Notes: generated by a model from the sequence alone, not told the origin. A DNA stretch of 64,000 nt from Adenanthera pavonina (GCA_026686845.1 JAIVEN010000020.1:6227501-6291500), one strand, 5' to 3'; positions 1 to 11,115 are shown, numbered from the stretch's first letter. A program made the numbers and translations.

Positions 1-1180
1 GATCGGAGGTAATGGTTTTGGGAGTGGCATGTAAGCGAACAATCTCCTTAAAATATAAATCTGCAACTTGAACCGCATCATTAGTCTTTTGGCATGGAAT
101 GAAATAATCCATCTTTGAAAATCTGTCTACAACAACCATAATGAAATCTTTCTATCTTTGGGTCCTAGGCAATCCAAGGACAAAGTCCATACTCACATCT
201 TCCCAAGGAGCTTTTGGAATAGGAAGATGTAGATATAATCTCGTGTTTTGGCTTTTGGGCTTAGCCAAATGACAGGTTTTGCAATGTTGCATGTGCCTAT
301 TTACATCCCATTCAAGTCTTGGCCAATAGATATTCTCTTTCACTAAGGCCACAGTTTTGTCTCAATCAAAGTGTCCTACTAATCCACCGTTGTGGGCTTC
401 CCAAATGATTGCCTCTCATAAGGAACATTGAGGAATGCATAGGACTTTTCCTCGAAATAGAAAACCTTCATGCCTGTAGTATTGTTGAAAAGGTTGAGCT
501 TCGGTGGCACTTCATACTTGTTAAAAATCAAGATCATCTTTGTACAATTCCTTGATGGTTTCAAAACCAACAACTTTGGCTTGGATGGTAGTAAGCAAAG
601 CATGTCAGTAGCTAATTGCATCAACTACTGAGTTCAAGGTCTCCACCTTATACTTAAGCAAGAATGGGTAAGCCTATAAAGTCTCACTCCAAGCAGCATG
701 TCTGCTATTGTTCTTCTGTTGAGAATTCAAATGCTTGAGGGCCTCATGGTCATAGTACATGATGAATTCCTTACTCAACAAATAATGACTCCAATGTTGC
801 AAAGCTTGTACAATGGCATAGAACTCCTTTTCATAAGTAGAATATTTGAGCTTGATGTTATTGAGTTTCTCACTAAAAAAAGGCAATAGGATGTTTTTCT
901 TGGCTTAGGACAGCACCAATTCTAGTGTTGGAAGCATCACAGCTAACTTCGAATACTTGGTCAAAATTAGGAAGGGTTAATACAAGCGCTTCAGTCAAAC
1001 GCTTCTTCAAGTCTTCAAAGCTTTTCTAGACTTATTCTATCCACTGAAATTTATCTCCTTTAATGCAATATGTGAGTGGTGTAGCAATGAAACTAAAATT
1101 TTGGATAAACCTCCTATAGAAAGAAGCTAGTCCATGGAAACTTCGGACTTCTTGGAAAAGGATACTAATACTCAACTAAG
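1..1180 (-). pseudogene. Ty3/gypsy retrotransposon pol fragment (RT end, RNase H, integrase), runs off the left edge
   Basis: Read on the minus strand, from about 1180 down to 1, the translation passes through the end of reverse transcriptase (a FHGLASFYRRFI-like stretch near 1120-1160). It then reaches RNase H (674-886, with FSEKLNN...YSTYEKEFYAIVQALQHWSHYL) and the integrase zinc finger and core start (152-352, CKTCHLAKP then DVSMDFVLGLPRTQR). The second core Asp falls close to base 1, so the integrase continues outside the window. Stops and frameshifts separate the pieces and no LTR is visible. The domain order RT-RNase H-integrase is that of Ty3/gypsy. The integrase style resembles chromovirus-type elements, but the clade is not settled. 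Confidence 0.85.
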
Positions 1181-2012
1181 TAAAAGGATTTCTTCTTCAT
1201 CACTGTGTTTAGTACAACATAGAAATAACCTATTTATACTATTCATGGGTGAACAATGTATTTAAAACTTAGAGAGGAGTTACAGTGGTTACAATTGAGC
1301 ATTAATGGTGTTTATTGCTTATTATTATGTAATAATTGTCAGCTCATCATTATATGGTAATGAGTGGTGGCTGAACTGTTTCTTCCATTTCACAACAATT
1401 AGGAAGTTTTTCTGATAACAAATTGTTGGAGACATCAAGATAAGTTAATGTTGATTGTAAAGTTGCACAAAAGGAAGATATGGATCCTAAAAACTTATTA
1501 CTTGAGAGAAGCAAGATTGTTGAATTTGGTGGAAAATATGGTAAGGAACGTATTGAAAAATCCCACTTAGGAAATTCACACGCTATCTTTTTCCATCTTG
1601 GTTGAGACAACTTCCCATAAAATTTGTTATGGGAAAGATTCAAATATTCCAAACATGGAGATATCCAAATCCATTTAGGAATTGCATTTGAAATTGCTGC
1701 ATCAGAAACGTCCAACGCCTCAAGCTCTCTTTGATTTTTCAACCACTTCGGAAAGTGGGGACCAAAATTACATTATGATGCAGAAAAGACTTGCAACTAG
1801 AAAGGTAGCACCCAATTTGAGCTGAAATTGAAAGAAATCGAATTTTGTGATACATCTAGAGCTCTTAAGCTAAAGACAGTTGATAGATATGTTTCATTGA
1901 TAACAAAATTCAACTTATTTGAAGAAAGATGCAATTCAACAAGATTTGGAAGTTGCCCAAGAGAACCTAAATGAATCTCAATCAATTGATTGTTGGAGAG
2001 ATCCAAGGTTTC

Positions 2013-2445
2013 TGATGGAGAATGGATAATTCAGATAATTAGGATTTTAAATAAAATTATTTTATTAAGATACTTTAGATTACATTTTATATTTAATTAG
2101 ATTTCATAATATCTTTTAGGATTATTAGGATTTAAATTTTATTTTTTTATTTATTTCTAGAATTTAATTATTTGAATTAGGATTTATCTTTTGTTTAAAT
2201 TTAAAATAGTTTGAAAAGAGAAATCTTATCTTAAGATTCTAGTAGGATTAGGATTTGAGCTCTATAAATAGAGTTCTACTGATCATTTGTATTCGAACTT
2301 TGATTAATGAATTGAGTTATAGTTTGAGTGAATTCTCTCTTCCCTTCAAGTTCTTCCTTTTCTCTCTCCTTGAGTTCTCCCTTCTTTTTCTTGAGTTCTC
2401 CTTTCCCTATCTCTCTATCTTACCTTTTCCCCTCTATTCACATCA
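2013..2445 (+). repeat. 5' LTR of the TRIM-like element
   Basis: This is a 433-bp LTR with TG...CA ends. A TATA box (CTATAAATAG) lies near 2261-2270, and a pyrimidine-rich 3' third probably covers R/U5. It differs from the 3' LTR at 2296 (A/G), at two T/C sites near 2427, and at one A/G site near 2436. Confidence 0.92.
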
Positions 2446-2447
2446 TT

Positions 2448-2460
2448 TGGTATCAGAGCC
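2448..2460 (+). other. Primer binding site, initiator tRNA-Met type
   Basis: TGGTATCAGAGCC starts two bases after the 5' LTR. It is the standard plant retrotransposon primer site complementary to the 3' end of initiator tRNA-Met. Confidence 0.9.
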
Positions 2461-2471
2461 TAATTTTCACC

Positions 2472-3050
2472 ATGACCAAAAATTCCCAAATTACAAAGAG
2501 TTACAAAGAGTATGTAGATCAAGCACTTGAATCTCTTCGAATTGAGATAAAGCAAGATCAAGAGGAAACAAACCAATTGATCGAGGAGATGAGGCAGTCT
2601 ATAAACATGATGAGCAAGCAACTTTTGGGTAAGACATCAGAAAGTGTACTTGAAAATCTAAATGGCTGCAAAGAGATACATTCTTCTAGTTTAATTCTAC
2701 CAGTGATGCCTCCCTTACCTCTTGAAGATGAAAACTTGAAGAAAGAACGAGCTCTGAAACAATTTACACCCATGGAAGTTTTGTTTCCTAAGGTTGTTGA
2801 TTGTGATTCTCAGCTTCATCTTGTTGCGGTACCACCTCATTTATGTGTTACGCTGCCTATTGTGGAAAAGCAGAAGGGATTTCCAAAGTCGGAGAATATT
2901 TTGATATTTGAAGAGATGTTCCTTCTTTCAGATATCATCCTTCGCCATATTACTTGCTGGAAAGGTTTCCTAAATCTAGATGTCACGTGGAGTTTTAACT
3001 CTCTGGAGGAGAGTTCTTTCAAGCGGAGGAGAATGATGGAGAATGGATAA
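2472..3050 (+). CDS. Short gag-like ORF inside the TRIM-like element
   Basis: The ATG at 2472, 12 bases after the primer site, opens a 192-codon ORF that ends in the 3' LTR. The first 65 residues are charged and helical (MTKNSQITKSYKEYVDQALE...), as in the coiled-coil N-terminus of plant retrotransposon gag proteins. The rest is unlike gag: there is no CCHC zinc knuckle and no protease. A longer frame from 2328 starts inside the LTR and is unlikely to be used. It may be a truncated gag whose parent coding region was deleted, or a relic with no function. Confidence 0.5.
   Translation: MTKNSQITKSYKEYVDQALESLRIEIKQDQEETNQLIEEMRQSINMMSKQLLGKTSESVLENLNGCKEIHSSSLILPVMPPLPLEDENLKKERALKQFTPMEVLFPKVVDCDSQLHLVAVPPHLCVTLPIVEKQKGFPKSENILIFEEMFLLSDIILRHITCWKGFLNLDVTWSFNSLEESSFKRRRMMENG
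3021..3033 (+). other. Polypurine tract of the TRIM-like element
   Basis: AAGCGGAGGAGAA lies directly before the 3' LTR, where plus-strand priming is expected. One C interrupts the purine run. Confidence 0.7.
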
Positions 3051-3466
3051 TTCAGATAATTAGGATTTTAAATAAAATTATTTTATTAAGATACTTTAGA
3101 TTACATTTTATATTTAATTAGATTTCATAATATCTTTTAGGATTATTAGGATTTAAATTTTATTTTTTTATTTATTTCTAGAATTTAATTATTTGAATTA
3201 GGATTTATCTTTTGTTTAAATTTAAAATAGTTTGAAAAGAGAAATCTTATCTTAAGATTCTAGTAGGATTAGGATTTGAGCTCTATAAATAGAGTTCTAC
3301 TGATCATTTGTATTCGGACTTTGATTAATGAATTGAGTTATAGTTTGAGTGAATTCTCTCTTCCCTTCAAGTTCTTCCTTTTCTCTCTCCTTGAGTTCTC
3401 CCTTCTTTTTCTTGAGTTCTCCTTTCCCTATCTCTCTATCTTACCTTCCCCCCTCTGTTCACATCA
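3034..3466 (+). repeat. 3' LTR of the TRIM-like element
   Basis: This 433-bp copy of 2013-2445 carries four transitions and no indels. It is followed directly by the GTTTC target duplication. Confidence 0.92.
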
Positions 3467-5150
3467 GTTTCCAATGCTATAAGTCCAGCAAACTCTGGCA
3501 ATGGCCCTCTCAAATTTTTATGATTGAGATACAATTCTGAGAGGTTGGGTAAGTTCCCAAATGACTGTAGAATTGACCCATGCAAACTAGTACTAATAAG
3601 ATTTAATATCACCATAGAAGAGAATCTTGAAAGATCAGGAAACAGCCCACTGCGAAAAAGGATTTTCACTTAAATCCAACTTCTCTATACTATTTTGGGC
3701 ACATAACTGTTGTATCCAATTACTTAATTGACCAGAAAAATTGTTGGAGGACAACATCAACACCTTCAATTAACACAGATGAGAAATGGAACTTACCATG
3801 CTATTCTCAAGTTTATTGTCTTCAAGATCAAGAATTTTGAGAGAAGTGGTATTTGAAAAAGCATCTAAAGCAATATGTTGTAATGATGTTGACTTGAAAT
3901 AGAGGCTTTTAAGAGAAGTCATATTTGCAAAAGCATTTGGGAGCAATATGTGGCAAGGAATTATTAGAAAGATATAAAGATTCAAGAGATTCCATATTTG
4001 AAAAGGCTCCAGGACTACGTTGCATATGGAGAAATATGTTGCAAAGTGATGTTAAAGAGATCGAGATCAACTAGGACTTTGCTAACATTAATAAACAGCC
4101 AAGGTAGGATTGAATAGTCTAAATAATTATATGCAAGAGAAAGGACTCTAAGGGAAGTAGAAGAATTAGTGTGTAATATAAAACTAGGATTGACTTAAGA
4201 TACTATAGCACAATAATCCATGTGTGGCTCATCTAGAGATGTGACTATGCTTGATAATGATGTTTGCTAATCAATAGCTCGATTTAGATCAACCCCAGAT
4301 AAATCAAGATATCTCAAAGAAGAGAGGTGTGAAATCCACTCAAGGTTGTTTGAGATCAAATTATGATTGTGTCCCAGATCAAGAGTTTGTAGATTGGAAA
4401 GATTTTGCAGTTGATCAGATAAAACACCATCAAGAGAACATTCTAAAAGTATCAGCTTTTGTAGTTGAGAAGGGGCATTGCTTGACAATGATGATTGCCA
4501 ATCCATAACTCGACTTAGATTATTCAATGACAAATCAAGATGCTCCAAAGAAGAAAGGTTAGCAATCCACTCAAGGTCATTTACAATCAAATCATGATTA
4601 TTGCTCAAATCTAGAGTTTGCAAATTAGAAAGATTGCTCAGTTCATGAGGAAGAGTGCCACCAATTCCAGCATTTGAAAGTGACAACTCTCTTAGTTGAC
4701 CAAGTGAAACAATGCACCTCGGAATTTTGTTTCAACCGAAAGAATTAAAATTGAGATTCAAGAGATTTAGATGATGCAAATCACATAGTGGGGAATCGAT
4801 ATTACTTTGCAGCACCATAGCTTGAAGATTCACCTTGAAAACATGACTAGTTAAATTGTTGCAGGATATTCCATTCTATTGGCAGCAATCAAGTTCACTT
4901 TTCCATGAAGAAAGAACTCCCCAGTCATCAATGAAACCGTCTTTTAACTTAAAAAGAGCTTGCTTATCTGACTCTACACAACTTTTCATGTTGGAATATC
5001 CTGCACAATAAATGATACATAAAACCCCAAATAGCCAAAAGAGACTGAACTTTGGGCTACACATGATGATCAACATGAGTGCTTGGTGGATTCTTTTAGG
5101 TTATAAAATTGAAGAATCGGTAAGGTGGGAAATGAAGTGAACCCTCACGT

Positions 5151-5160
5151 CCATTTATAG
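5151..5160 (-). promoter_or_regulatory. TATA box of the RLP pseudogene
   Basis: Minus-strand CTATAAATGG lies about 75 bp upstream of the RLP start codon at 5076. The spacing suits a plant core promoter, so the promoter may be intact although the coding region is broken. Confidence 0.5.
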
Positions 5161-6115
5161 ACATGCAATCTCCAATTTTCAAACTAATTTTCTAGTGTGA
5201 ATTCTTAACCTTTGTCAAACTAATTTTCTATGAACATAACTCACTTGACTCCCTCATTTTGTCAATTTCCTGTTTGTTATTGGGGAAGAAGATTATAACA
5301 CTTTCTTCCCAAGTCTTTCTCAGCATTATCTATTCTTACCTATATTTTATTATTGACTCTCTTGAATAATTCTTTTCATTCTAATTTAGTAGTACTTTAC
5401 ATTATATTGAGATTATCTTAATTTGTTGGATAAAATAACTTTGTAGTACATAATGTATATTTTGATTTAACAAGTATAATTATCCAGTTTTACCAATGCC
5501 GTATGAGGAGATTTATCTCCTTCTTGAATAAAGATCTTTATATTGTTCACACAAGAAAAAAAAAAGGTGTTATCATCAATCACACTCATGATTAAGAGTC
5601 CTGAAGGTCATAATTCAGAACTCGTTGAGGGGGGCGAGACTTATTGATGACCTATTAATGTGGTGGTTATTACAAGGCATTCATATTTCAGAACTTGTTG
5701 AGGGGGCCGAGCCTTATTGATGACCTATTTATGCGGTGGTTGTGTTCCGAGGCCTTTCTCTCAGAATTTGCATTTGGTGTTGATGGTAGTAACTCATGGC
5801 CATTGTGGACCATTATTTGGGTGGTCTAAATTTAAAATTTTTACTTTTTATTATTTTTAAATAATAAAATTATATTTTTAAAAAATGATAATTATAAAAT
5901 CATCCTATTTTTTATTTTACATCTAGTAAAATAAAAAAATATTAAAATTAATATAAATTAAATTAAATTAAATTAAATCTAGACTGTCTAAATTCAATTT
6001 AGACAATTTAAATTGCAATGAGCACCTAATGCAAATTCTTTCTCTCATGACTTGACTTTTATGATTTTGACACCGTAAATAACACTCAATGCATTTATTT
6101 TTAGTAAAATTTTAA
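5161..6115. other. Gene-free stretch upstream of the RLP pseudogene, with one tandem duplication
   Basis: No coding similarity was seen. A 73-bp unit is repeated twice, about 5612-5684 and 5685-5757. Both copies share TTCAGAAC(T/C)..GTTGAGGGGG and CTTATTGATGACCTATT. The remainder is AT-rich. Confidence 0.5.
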
Positions 6116-6440
6116 TACTCCATCCATTTCAAAATATAAAAATAAATAATTAAATTATTAGAACAAAAAAAATCAGACATATGTCACAAAGAAAAAAATT
6201 ATTTTCCGTAAATACTCTCATTTAGCTCTCCTTTAACTCATGTTTCATGATAATAAGTCTGCTTTAATTAGGAATAAAAATTAAAAAAATGCATTAATTT
6301 ATCAAGCAAAAGTCATTTGTTTCTTGCATTTTGGTCTCATGATAATAAGTCTACTTTCATTAGAAATAAAAATTAAAAAAAATACATTAATTTATTAAAC
6401 AAAAGTCATTTGTTTCCTACATTTTGGAATTGAGGGAGTA
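6116..6440. mobile_element. Stowaway-like MITE with an internal tandem duplication
   Basis: The ends are TACTCCATCCATTTCAAAAT on the left and the reverse complement of TACTCCCTCAATTCCAAAAT on the right, flanked by TA. This is the CTCCCTCC-type terminus of Stowaway (Tc1/mariner) MITEs. A 92-bp unit starting TCATGATAATAAGTCT occurs twice inside (about 6245-6336 and 6337-6427). It has no coding capacity. Confidence 0.7.
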
Positions 6441-7240
6441 TTTTTTTTATTTTTTTATAAAATTTAATTATATCTTCTAGAAACATTTTTAATAGAACTT
6501 TAAAATATTAAAAGGAACAAATTTAAAAAAAAATTAAGATTGTAAATTTTGAATTTATTAAAAATAATATTACATAAAAACGTATAATTCATGTTAAAAG
6601 AAAAAATTAGAGGGGTCCAAACCACACAACATGGTTCCATTCCTACATGTATATTTTAAAAATAAAATGTATGTGCAAATTTTATGAAATTTGTTTGAAA
6701 AGAATCTATAAAATGTATTCTAAATTTGAAGTAATTTTAATCCGGGCTACACCATCTAGTTTTTTATGTCAACATGTGCCAGAACCACGCGCGATTAAAA
6801 TACATGAATGACTGAATGTATTATTTTATATTTAACTAGACACCTTTTTATTCTTATCAATTATATAGAATATGAAAAATGAATTGTATTATTTAAAAGA
6901 TAACGTGAACGTAGAAGATGCTTTTGGAGAGTTTTTCTTCATTTGAAACTTAACGCAACTCGGTTCAAATTAATTAAAATTTAAAGTGATATTAAACTAT
7001 GAATTATAATTTTCAAAAGAAGATCATATGCCTCAAGCCTGATAAATTTGTTCGCATCAATCATATTTTTTCCCACTTTCTATTTCAATGGAGTCTGTTT
7101 GGTAGGCTGCAGGCAGGACTTTATACTTATGTGACGTGCTGTTTGCGCATTTTGTGCTAAAAAAATAATTAATCTTTGACTTCTAATGAATCTTTGACTT
7201 GATTTTTTTTTACTTCAATTTTTGACTGCCTGATTTAAGG

Positions 7241-7993
7241 GAGAATGGCATATAGGGGTCAAAACTTTAAATTAATATCACTTAAAAACCCAAAAATTAT
7301 GAGATAACAAAAAAAGCCTATGATCCTAAACTAAGCAAAATTTGATTATTAAATTATCTAAATATTTTTTTTGAAATGACAGTGTCAAATGGATAAAGAA
7401 GAGTGTCAAATTTTTTAATTTCAGTGCCAAATAACTTAAGCTAATGATATATAGTAATTATTATTAAATCTTGGAATGACAATGTCAACTGGCTAATGAC
7501 AATTGTCAAAAACTGCGAATGAAACTTTTAATTTTAGAAATCTAGAGTGTTAAATGTCAAATATTTGACACTCTTCCTCAATGATTTAACACTTAAATTT
7601 TAGGAATTCCCACTTATCTCCAACAATTTTATACTAAATAATTTATACTTACTAAAATTAGAAGTCTTACTCTTAATTTTTTATATTTCTCTTTAACTAT
7701 TTAACACTATTATTCCAGAATTTGATACTAATATTATTTCCTTGTTCTACACCCATAAGTAAAATTTCACTTACCAATTATAATTGTCCTCCATGTTATT
7801 TACCATTTAACTTCAAGAATTCGACATTTTTATGCTTAGGTTTTGATACTATTCTTTAACTATATAATATTGTCATTCCAATATGGGTATTTAAGTGATT
7901 TAATAATCAATTTTTGTTAAGTTTGTCATTTCGGAATCTTTGGGTTCTTGATAATATAAATTCAAAGTCTCGGTCCATAAATATCATTTTCCA
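7241..7993. mobile_element. Long inverted-repeat (foldback/MULE-like) non-autonomous element
   Basis: The left arm from 7241 (GAATGGCATATAGGGGTCAA..., then CTTAAAAACCCAAAAATTAT) matches the reverse complement of the right arm ending about 7993 (AAATGATATTTATGGACCGA..., then AAGAACCCAAAGATTCCGAA). Pairing goes on through ATTGATTATTAAAT-like sequence and a AATGACA(G/A)T motif, giving arms of roughly 150-200 bp. The centre repeats GACA(A)TGTCAA motifs. No transposase is present and I did not find a convincing target duplication. Confidence 0.55.
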
Positions 7994-8029
7994 TTGATTT
8001 GATTTGTAATATGTCTACTGTGTATACTA

Positions 8030-8630
8030 ACATGCATGGATAAAATTAGAATTTCCAAACTCAAAACCACTATGACATCAATTTAACCCACTGTTTTCAT
8101 ATCTAAACCACGTATTATTGATTTTGTTCAATACAATTTCCTTTATGATAAGATTAGGGTTCAAAAAATTAAAACCACTATATTATATAGGAATTTACCC
8201 GGAATTTTTTAATATGTAAATCGCCATTGGTTCATTGAAAACAAATGCCTACACTGACATTCAAAGATTAGAGTTTAGAAACTCAAAAATCACTATGGCA
8301 CATAGGAATTTACCCATAATTTTCATATTAGAATCATCATATCCTCCTAATTTTATTCAAAACAACTATCTATACTAATATAGATAAGATTAAAGTTCAA
8401 AAATTTAAAACTACTATATATGTTACATGGGAATGCACCATATATAGTTTTTAATATGTAAACCGCTTTTTGACTTTCTTTAAAATAATTGTGTGCACTA
8501 ACATACATATTATCATTATTTAGAAATCCAAAATCACCATGACACATGAATTCACCCATAGTTTTTCATATAAAACCACTCATACTAAAATTTTAGTGAA
8601 AACAATAGTCTAGCAAATATCATATTATCC
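8030..8630. repeat. Degenerate tandem array, about 5 units of 106-123 bp
   Basis: Each unit has an AAAACCACTATG-like core, then GGAATTTACCCATAATTTTCATAT, then an AAAACAA(A)TG..TACACTAACAT-like tail. Cores start near 8066, 8180, 8286, 8407 and 8530. The copies are diverged and AT-rich, so this is an old minisatellite or the inside of an unrecognised element. Confidence 0.6.
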
Positions 8631-8718
8631 AAAATTTTTCAGACACAACTACAATCATAAAAGCAAACACGAACTATGCAACAAGATGTATTTCTCGCTA
8701 AGATGTACAAACATGAAT

Positions 8719-8829
8719 TAGAATAGTGTTAATGTGGATGAAAATTGCAAAGAAGAGTTCAATTTTAGTACACTAAAAACTTTTAGCAACTCTTCTTTGT
8801 AATGTTCATCTACATTAGCATCATTCTCA
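8719..8829. repeat. Imperfect hairpin with about 40-bp arms
   Basis: The left arm, about 8719-8759 (GTGTTAATGTGGATG...GCAAAGAAGAGTT), pairs with the right arm, about 8788-8829 (AACTCTTCTTTGTAATG...ACATTAGCATC). The loop is about 28 bp. It could be a small foldback MITE or an inverted-duplication, miRNA-like locus. No known miRNA was recognised. Confidence 0.45.
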
Positions 8830-8859
8830 ACTTTAAAATACTAGTCAAGCTCAAGCTAG

Positions 8860-10849
8860 CACACCAATGACTCTTCTTATGCTAATGGAATAGTTCGCTC
8901 TTGGTATGGAGTATTCTCTAGGGTTGTCCAAAAACCCTTGTGTCCAACATTTCATCCACCCTTTTGTCAAGATTTTTTTTTTTTGGTATATTAGAACACA
9001 GAACCACAAGATTAAGTCTTCAAAAGCTTATTTACTCCCGGGCGCCAAAACAAAAAAGAGAAGCTTAATACATTATAAAAGCACAAAAAAAAATTACTAT
9101 AAAATAACAATACCACTGTTAGAAGATATTAATGTAAACTTAAATAATAACTAGATCGATGTATATGTAAGAATATGAAGATACAAGTAGGTAGATGCAT
9201 TACTTTTGACACCTGAGTCTTTGTCTCCAGATTAGGATTTCAGCGACTCTCAATGGAAAAAGCTCATTACCATAGGACTAAAGAGGGGATCTAACATTCT
9301 AGGTTAGGATTAAATAGGGAACCTAACATCCTTTAAATAATAGTTTTATCAGAACCGCTCACTGAAGACTTTAGTAAAATATAATGGCCCAAATTTTGGT
9401 TGTCACCTACTAGACTTATAATTAAATTATGTGTGTCTAACCTATTAATTTTTATAATAACAAAATAGCATTGGGCTTTAACATCTTAATAAATCATTGT
9501 TAACCCATTTTAGAAAACATAAAAATAATTAATATGAGCCCATAAATAATGATTGTTGCTTTAATTCTAATTTAGAAATTAAATTAAAGTTCAGTTAAAT
9601 AAATTTAAATTATTTAAAAGCTAATTTCAACTTATATTATATTTAATTGTATTTAATCCAAATTTAAAATTATCTAGAATTTAAATTAAGTTTAAGTTAA
9701 TTTAATTTGAATTAATTTTAAATTAAGTCTATACATATTTATAAATTATGAGTATACATATTTATTATAAGGTTATAATTTTATAAAAAAATTTAAATTT
9801 AATTCATAAATTGATTTTTTAATTCAAATTTAATTTATTTTAAATTTAATTCATAAATTACAGTTCAGTTAAATAAATTTCAATTAAATTTCAGTTAAAT
9901 TTCAGTTAACTAAATTTAAATTCAGCTAAATAATTTCATTCAATCATATTTAAATTCAGTTAAATAAATTTAAATAATTTAAAAGTTCATTTAAACTTAG
10001 ATTATATTTATTTAATTTAATACTCCAAACCATACAAAATACACAAGACATGGGATCCACAAGAAATATACTAAATATTTAAATACTTAATTTACGTACT
10101 CCATATGGTAGAAGAAAAACAAATTATGGGAACCACAAGAAATACTTCCCCTAGTGCATGGAGAACGTGGGATCTACCTTCCTTAAGACTAAAAGAACAA
10201 AACAAATATTAAAAAAAAGCGTGACAACAAATTAGGATTCAACAAAGACAAGAGGCAGTGAGGCAGTTAAACAATGCATTAGCATGCAACCCAAAACAGC
10301 AAGCCGAGCCAAAATGGCTCTTGTATAATAACGGCTTATTTTCCCTTAAAAAGAATAGATAATAGATATATTGCACTATAATTAACAAATTATACATACA
10401 TCAAACTATGTTAATTATCTTTCTTATTAGTTATTACAAACAATACTGACATTTTATATTTATTCAATATTTAACTTGTATTATACTTAGCACGGTCACA
10501 ATCATTAAAAGATATACTTAAATAATCTACAATTGACAAGAAATAAATTATTATATGGCTAAATGATCGTATAAAACAATACATTGTACAAAAAAAAAAT
10601 ATGCATATCATAGACTTAACAATGATGATAAACCAGGCATCAAAATAAGAATATTTACGTATGAAATAAACATAATAATATTAACTCTTGACTTAATTAT
10701 AAAGAAAAATTTTTATAATAACATTATATGTGTATTTATATATATATATATATAATAAGCATTTAGAAAGGAAGACTAATGGTCAAATGGGCAAGAAATA
10801 TATATATATATTATAAAATTATAAATTACAAAGTATATTAATTATAAAT
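8860..10849. other. AT-rich intergenic DNA, no gene seen
   Basis: No credible coding region was found. From about 9590 to 10020 a degenerate TTCAGTTAAATAAATTTAAA motif recurs many times. (TA)n runs occur at about 10736-10757 and 10798-10812. Confidence 0.5.
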
Positions 10850-11115
10850 AGGAAAAATTAGGTTTTGGTATTAAAAAATCAAAATATTTGAAAAACGAGA
10901 CTAAAGTTCACCTTATTTTTAAGTCATAATAGAATTTTTCTAAGTAACAATGGAAAATTTCCAAGTCATAATAAAATTTTTTTGTACTAAATAAGAATAG
11001 AAATATTTTTTATTTTGACTTGGAAAAATTCTATCCTGATTTGGAAATAAGGTGACCTTTAGTTTCATTTCCCAAATATTTTAATTTTTTTTATCTTTTT
11101 TTTCCAATTTTCCCT
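10850..11115. mobile_element. Foldback MITE, about 266 bp with about 100-bp arms
   Basis: The left arm (AGGAAAAATTAGGTTTTGG..., GAGACTAAAGTTCACCTTAT, then ATAGAATTTTTCTAAGT) pairs with the reverse complement of the right end (AGGGAAAATTGG..., GAAACTAAAGGTCACCTTAT, then ATAGAATTTTTCCAAGT). The centre is short and has no ORF. Confidence 0.65.

Larger units (their letters stand above)
2013..3466 (+). mobile_element. Compact non-autonomous LTR retrotransposon (TRIM/SMART-like), complete, in the RLP pseudogene
   Basis: Two 433-bp direct LTRs (2013-2445 and 3034-3466) start with TG and end with CA. They flank 588 bp of internal sequence. The element is bordered by the 5-bp duplication GTTTC (2008-2012 and 3467-3471). 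A primer binding site follows the 5' LTR and a polypurine tract precedes the 3' LTR. The internal region holds one short gag-like ORF and no protease, RT or integrase, so it must be moved in trans. The LTRs differ at only four positions, all transitions, which implies a recent insertion. At 1.45 kb with 433-bp LTRs it is larger than classic TRIMs and may be a deletion derivative of a full-length copia or gypsy family. Confidence 0.92.
1350..5076 (-). pseudogene. LRR receptor-like protein (Cf/EIX-type RLP) pseudogene, interrupted by an LTR element
   Basis: The start codon at 5076 gives a hydrophobic signal peptide (FSLFWLFGVLCIIYCAG) and then an LRRNT cap (SCVESDKQALFKLKDGF...SSWKSELDCCQ), the usual N-terminus of plant RLPs that sense microbial patterns at the plasma membrane. 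The expected Trp after DCCQ is a TAG stop near 4875. LRRs follow at 4267-4686 (LSNLSNLQTLDLSNN, LSSLEHLDLSLNNL), 3770-3985, 3436-3669, 1797-2006 and 1350-1742. Several stops and at least one frameshift break the reading. A 1454-bp retroelement sits inside an LRR at 2013-3466; the LRR phrase ALET / LDLSNN joins cleanly across its target site. The C-terminal repeats, membrane span and tail are missing, and coding similarity ends near 1350. It is not a kinase, since no kinase domain follows. Non-functional. Confidence 0.85.

Noticed and set aside
2328..3050. Full 240-codon frame of the TRIM-like element taken as one protein
   Set aside because: Its first 48 codons lie in the LTR and primer site; the ATG at 2472 is the plausible start.
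8906..9154. 82-codon plus-strand frame near 8.9-9.2 kb
   Set aside because: It has no similarity to any family, lies in AT-rich DNA without promoter or splice context, and its codon content is like the surroundings.
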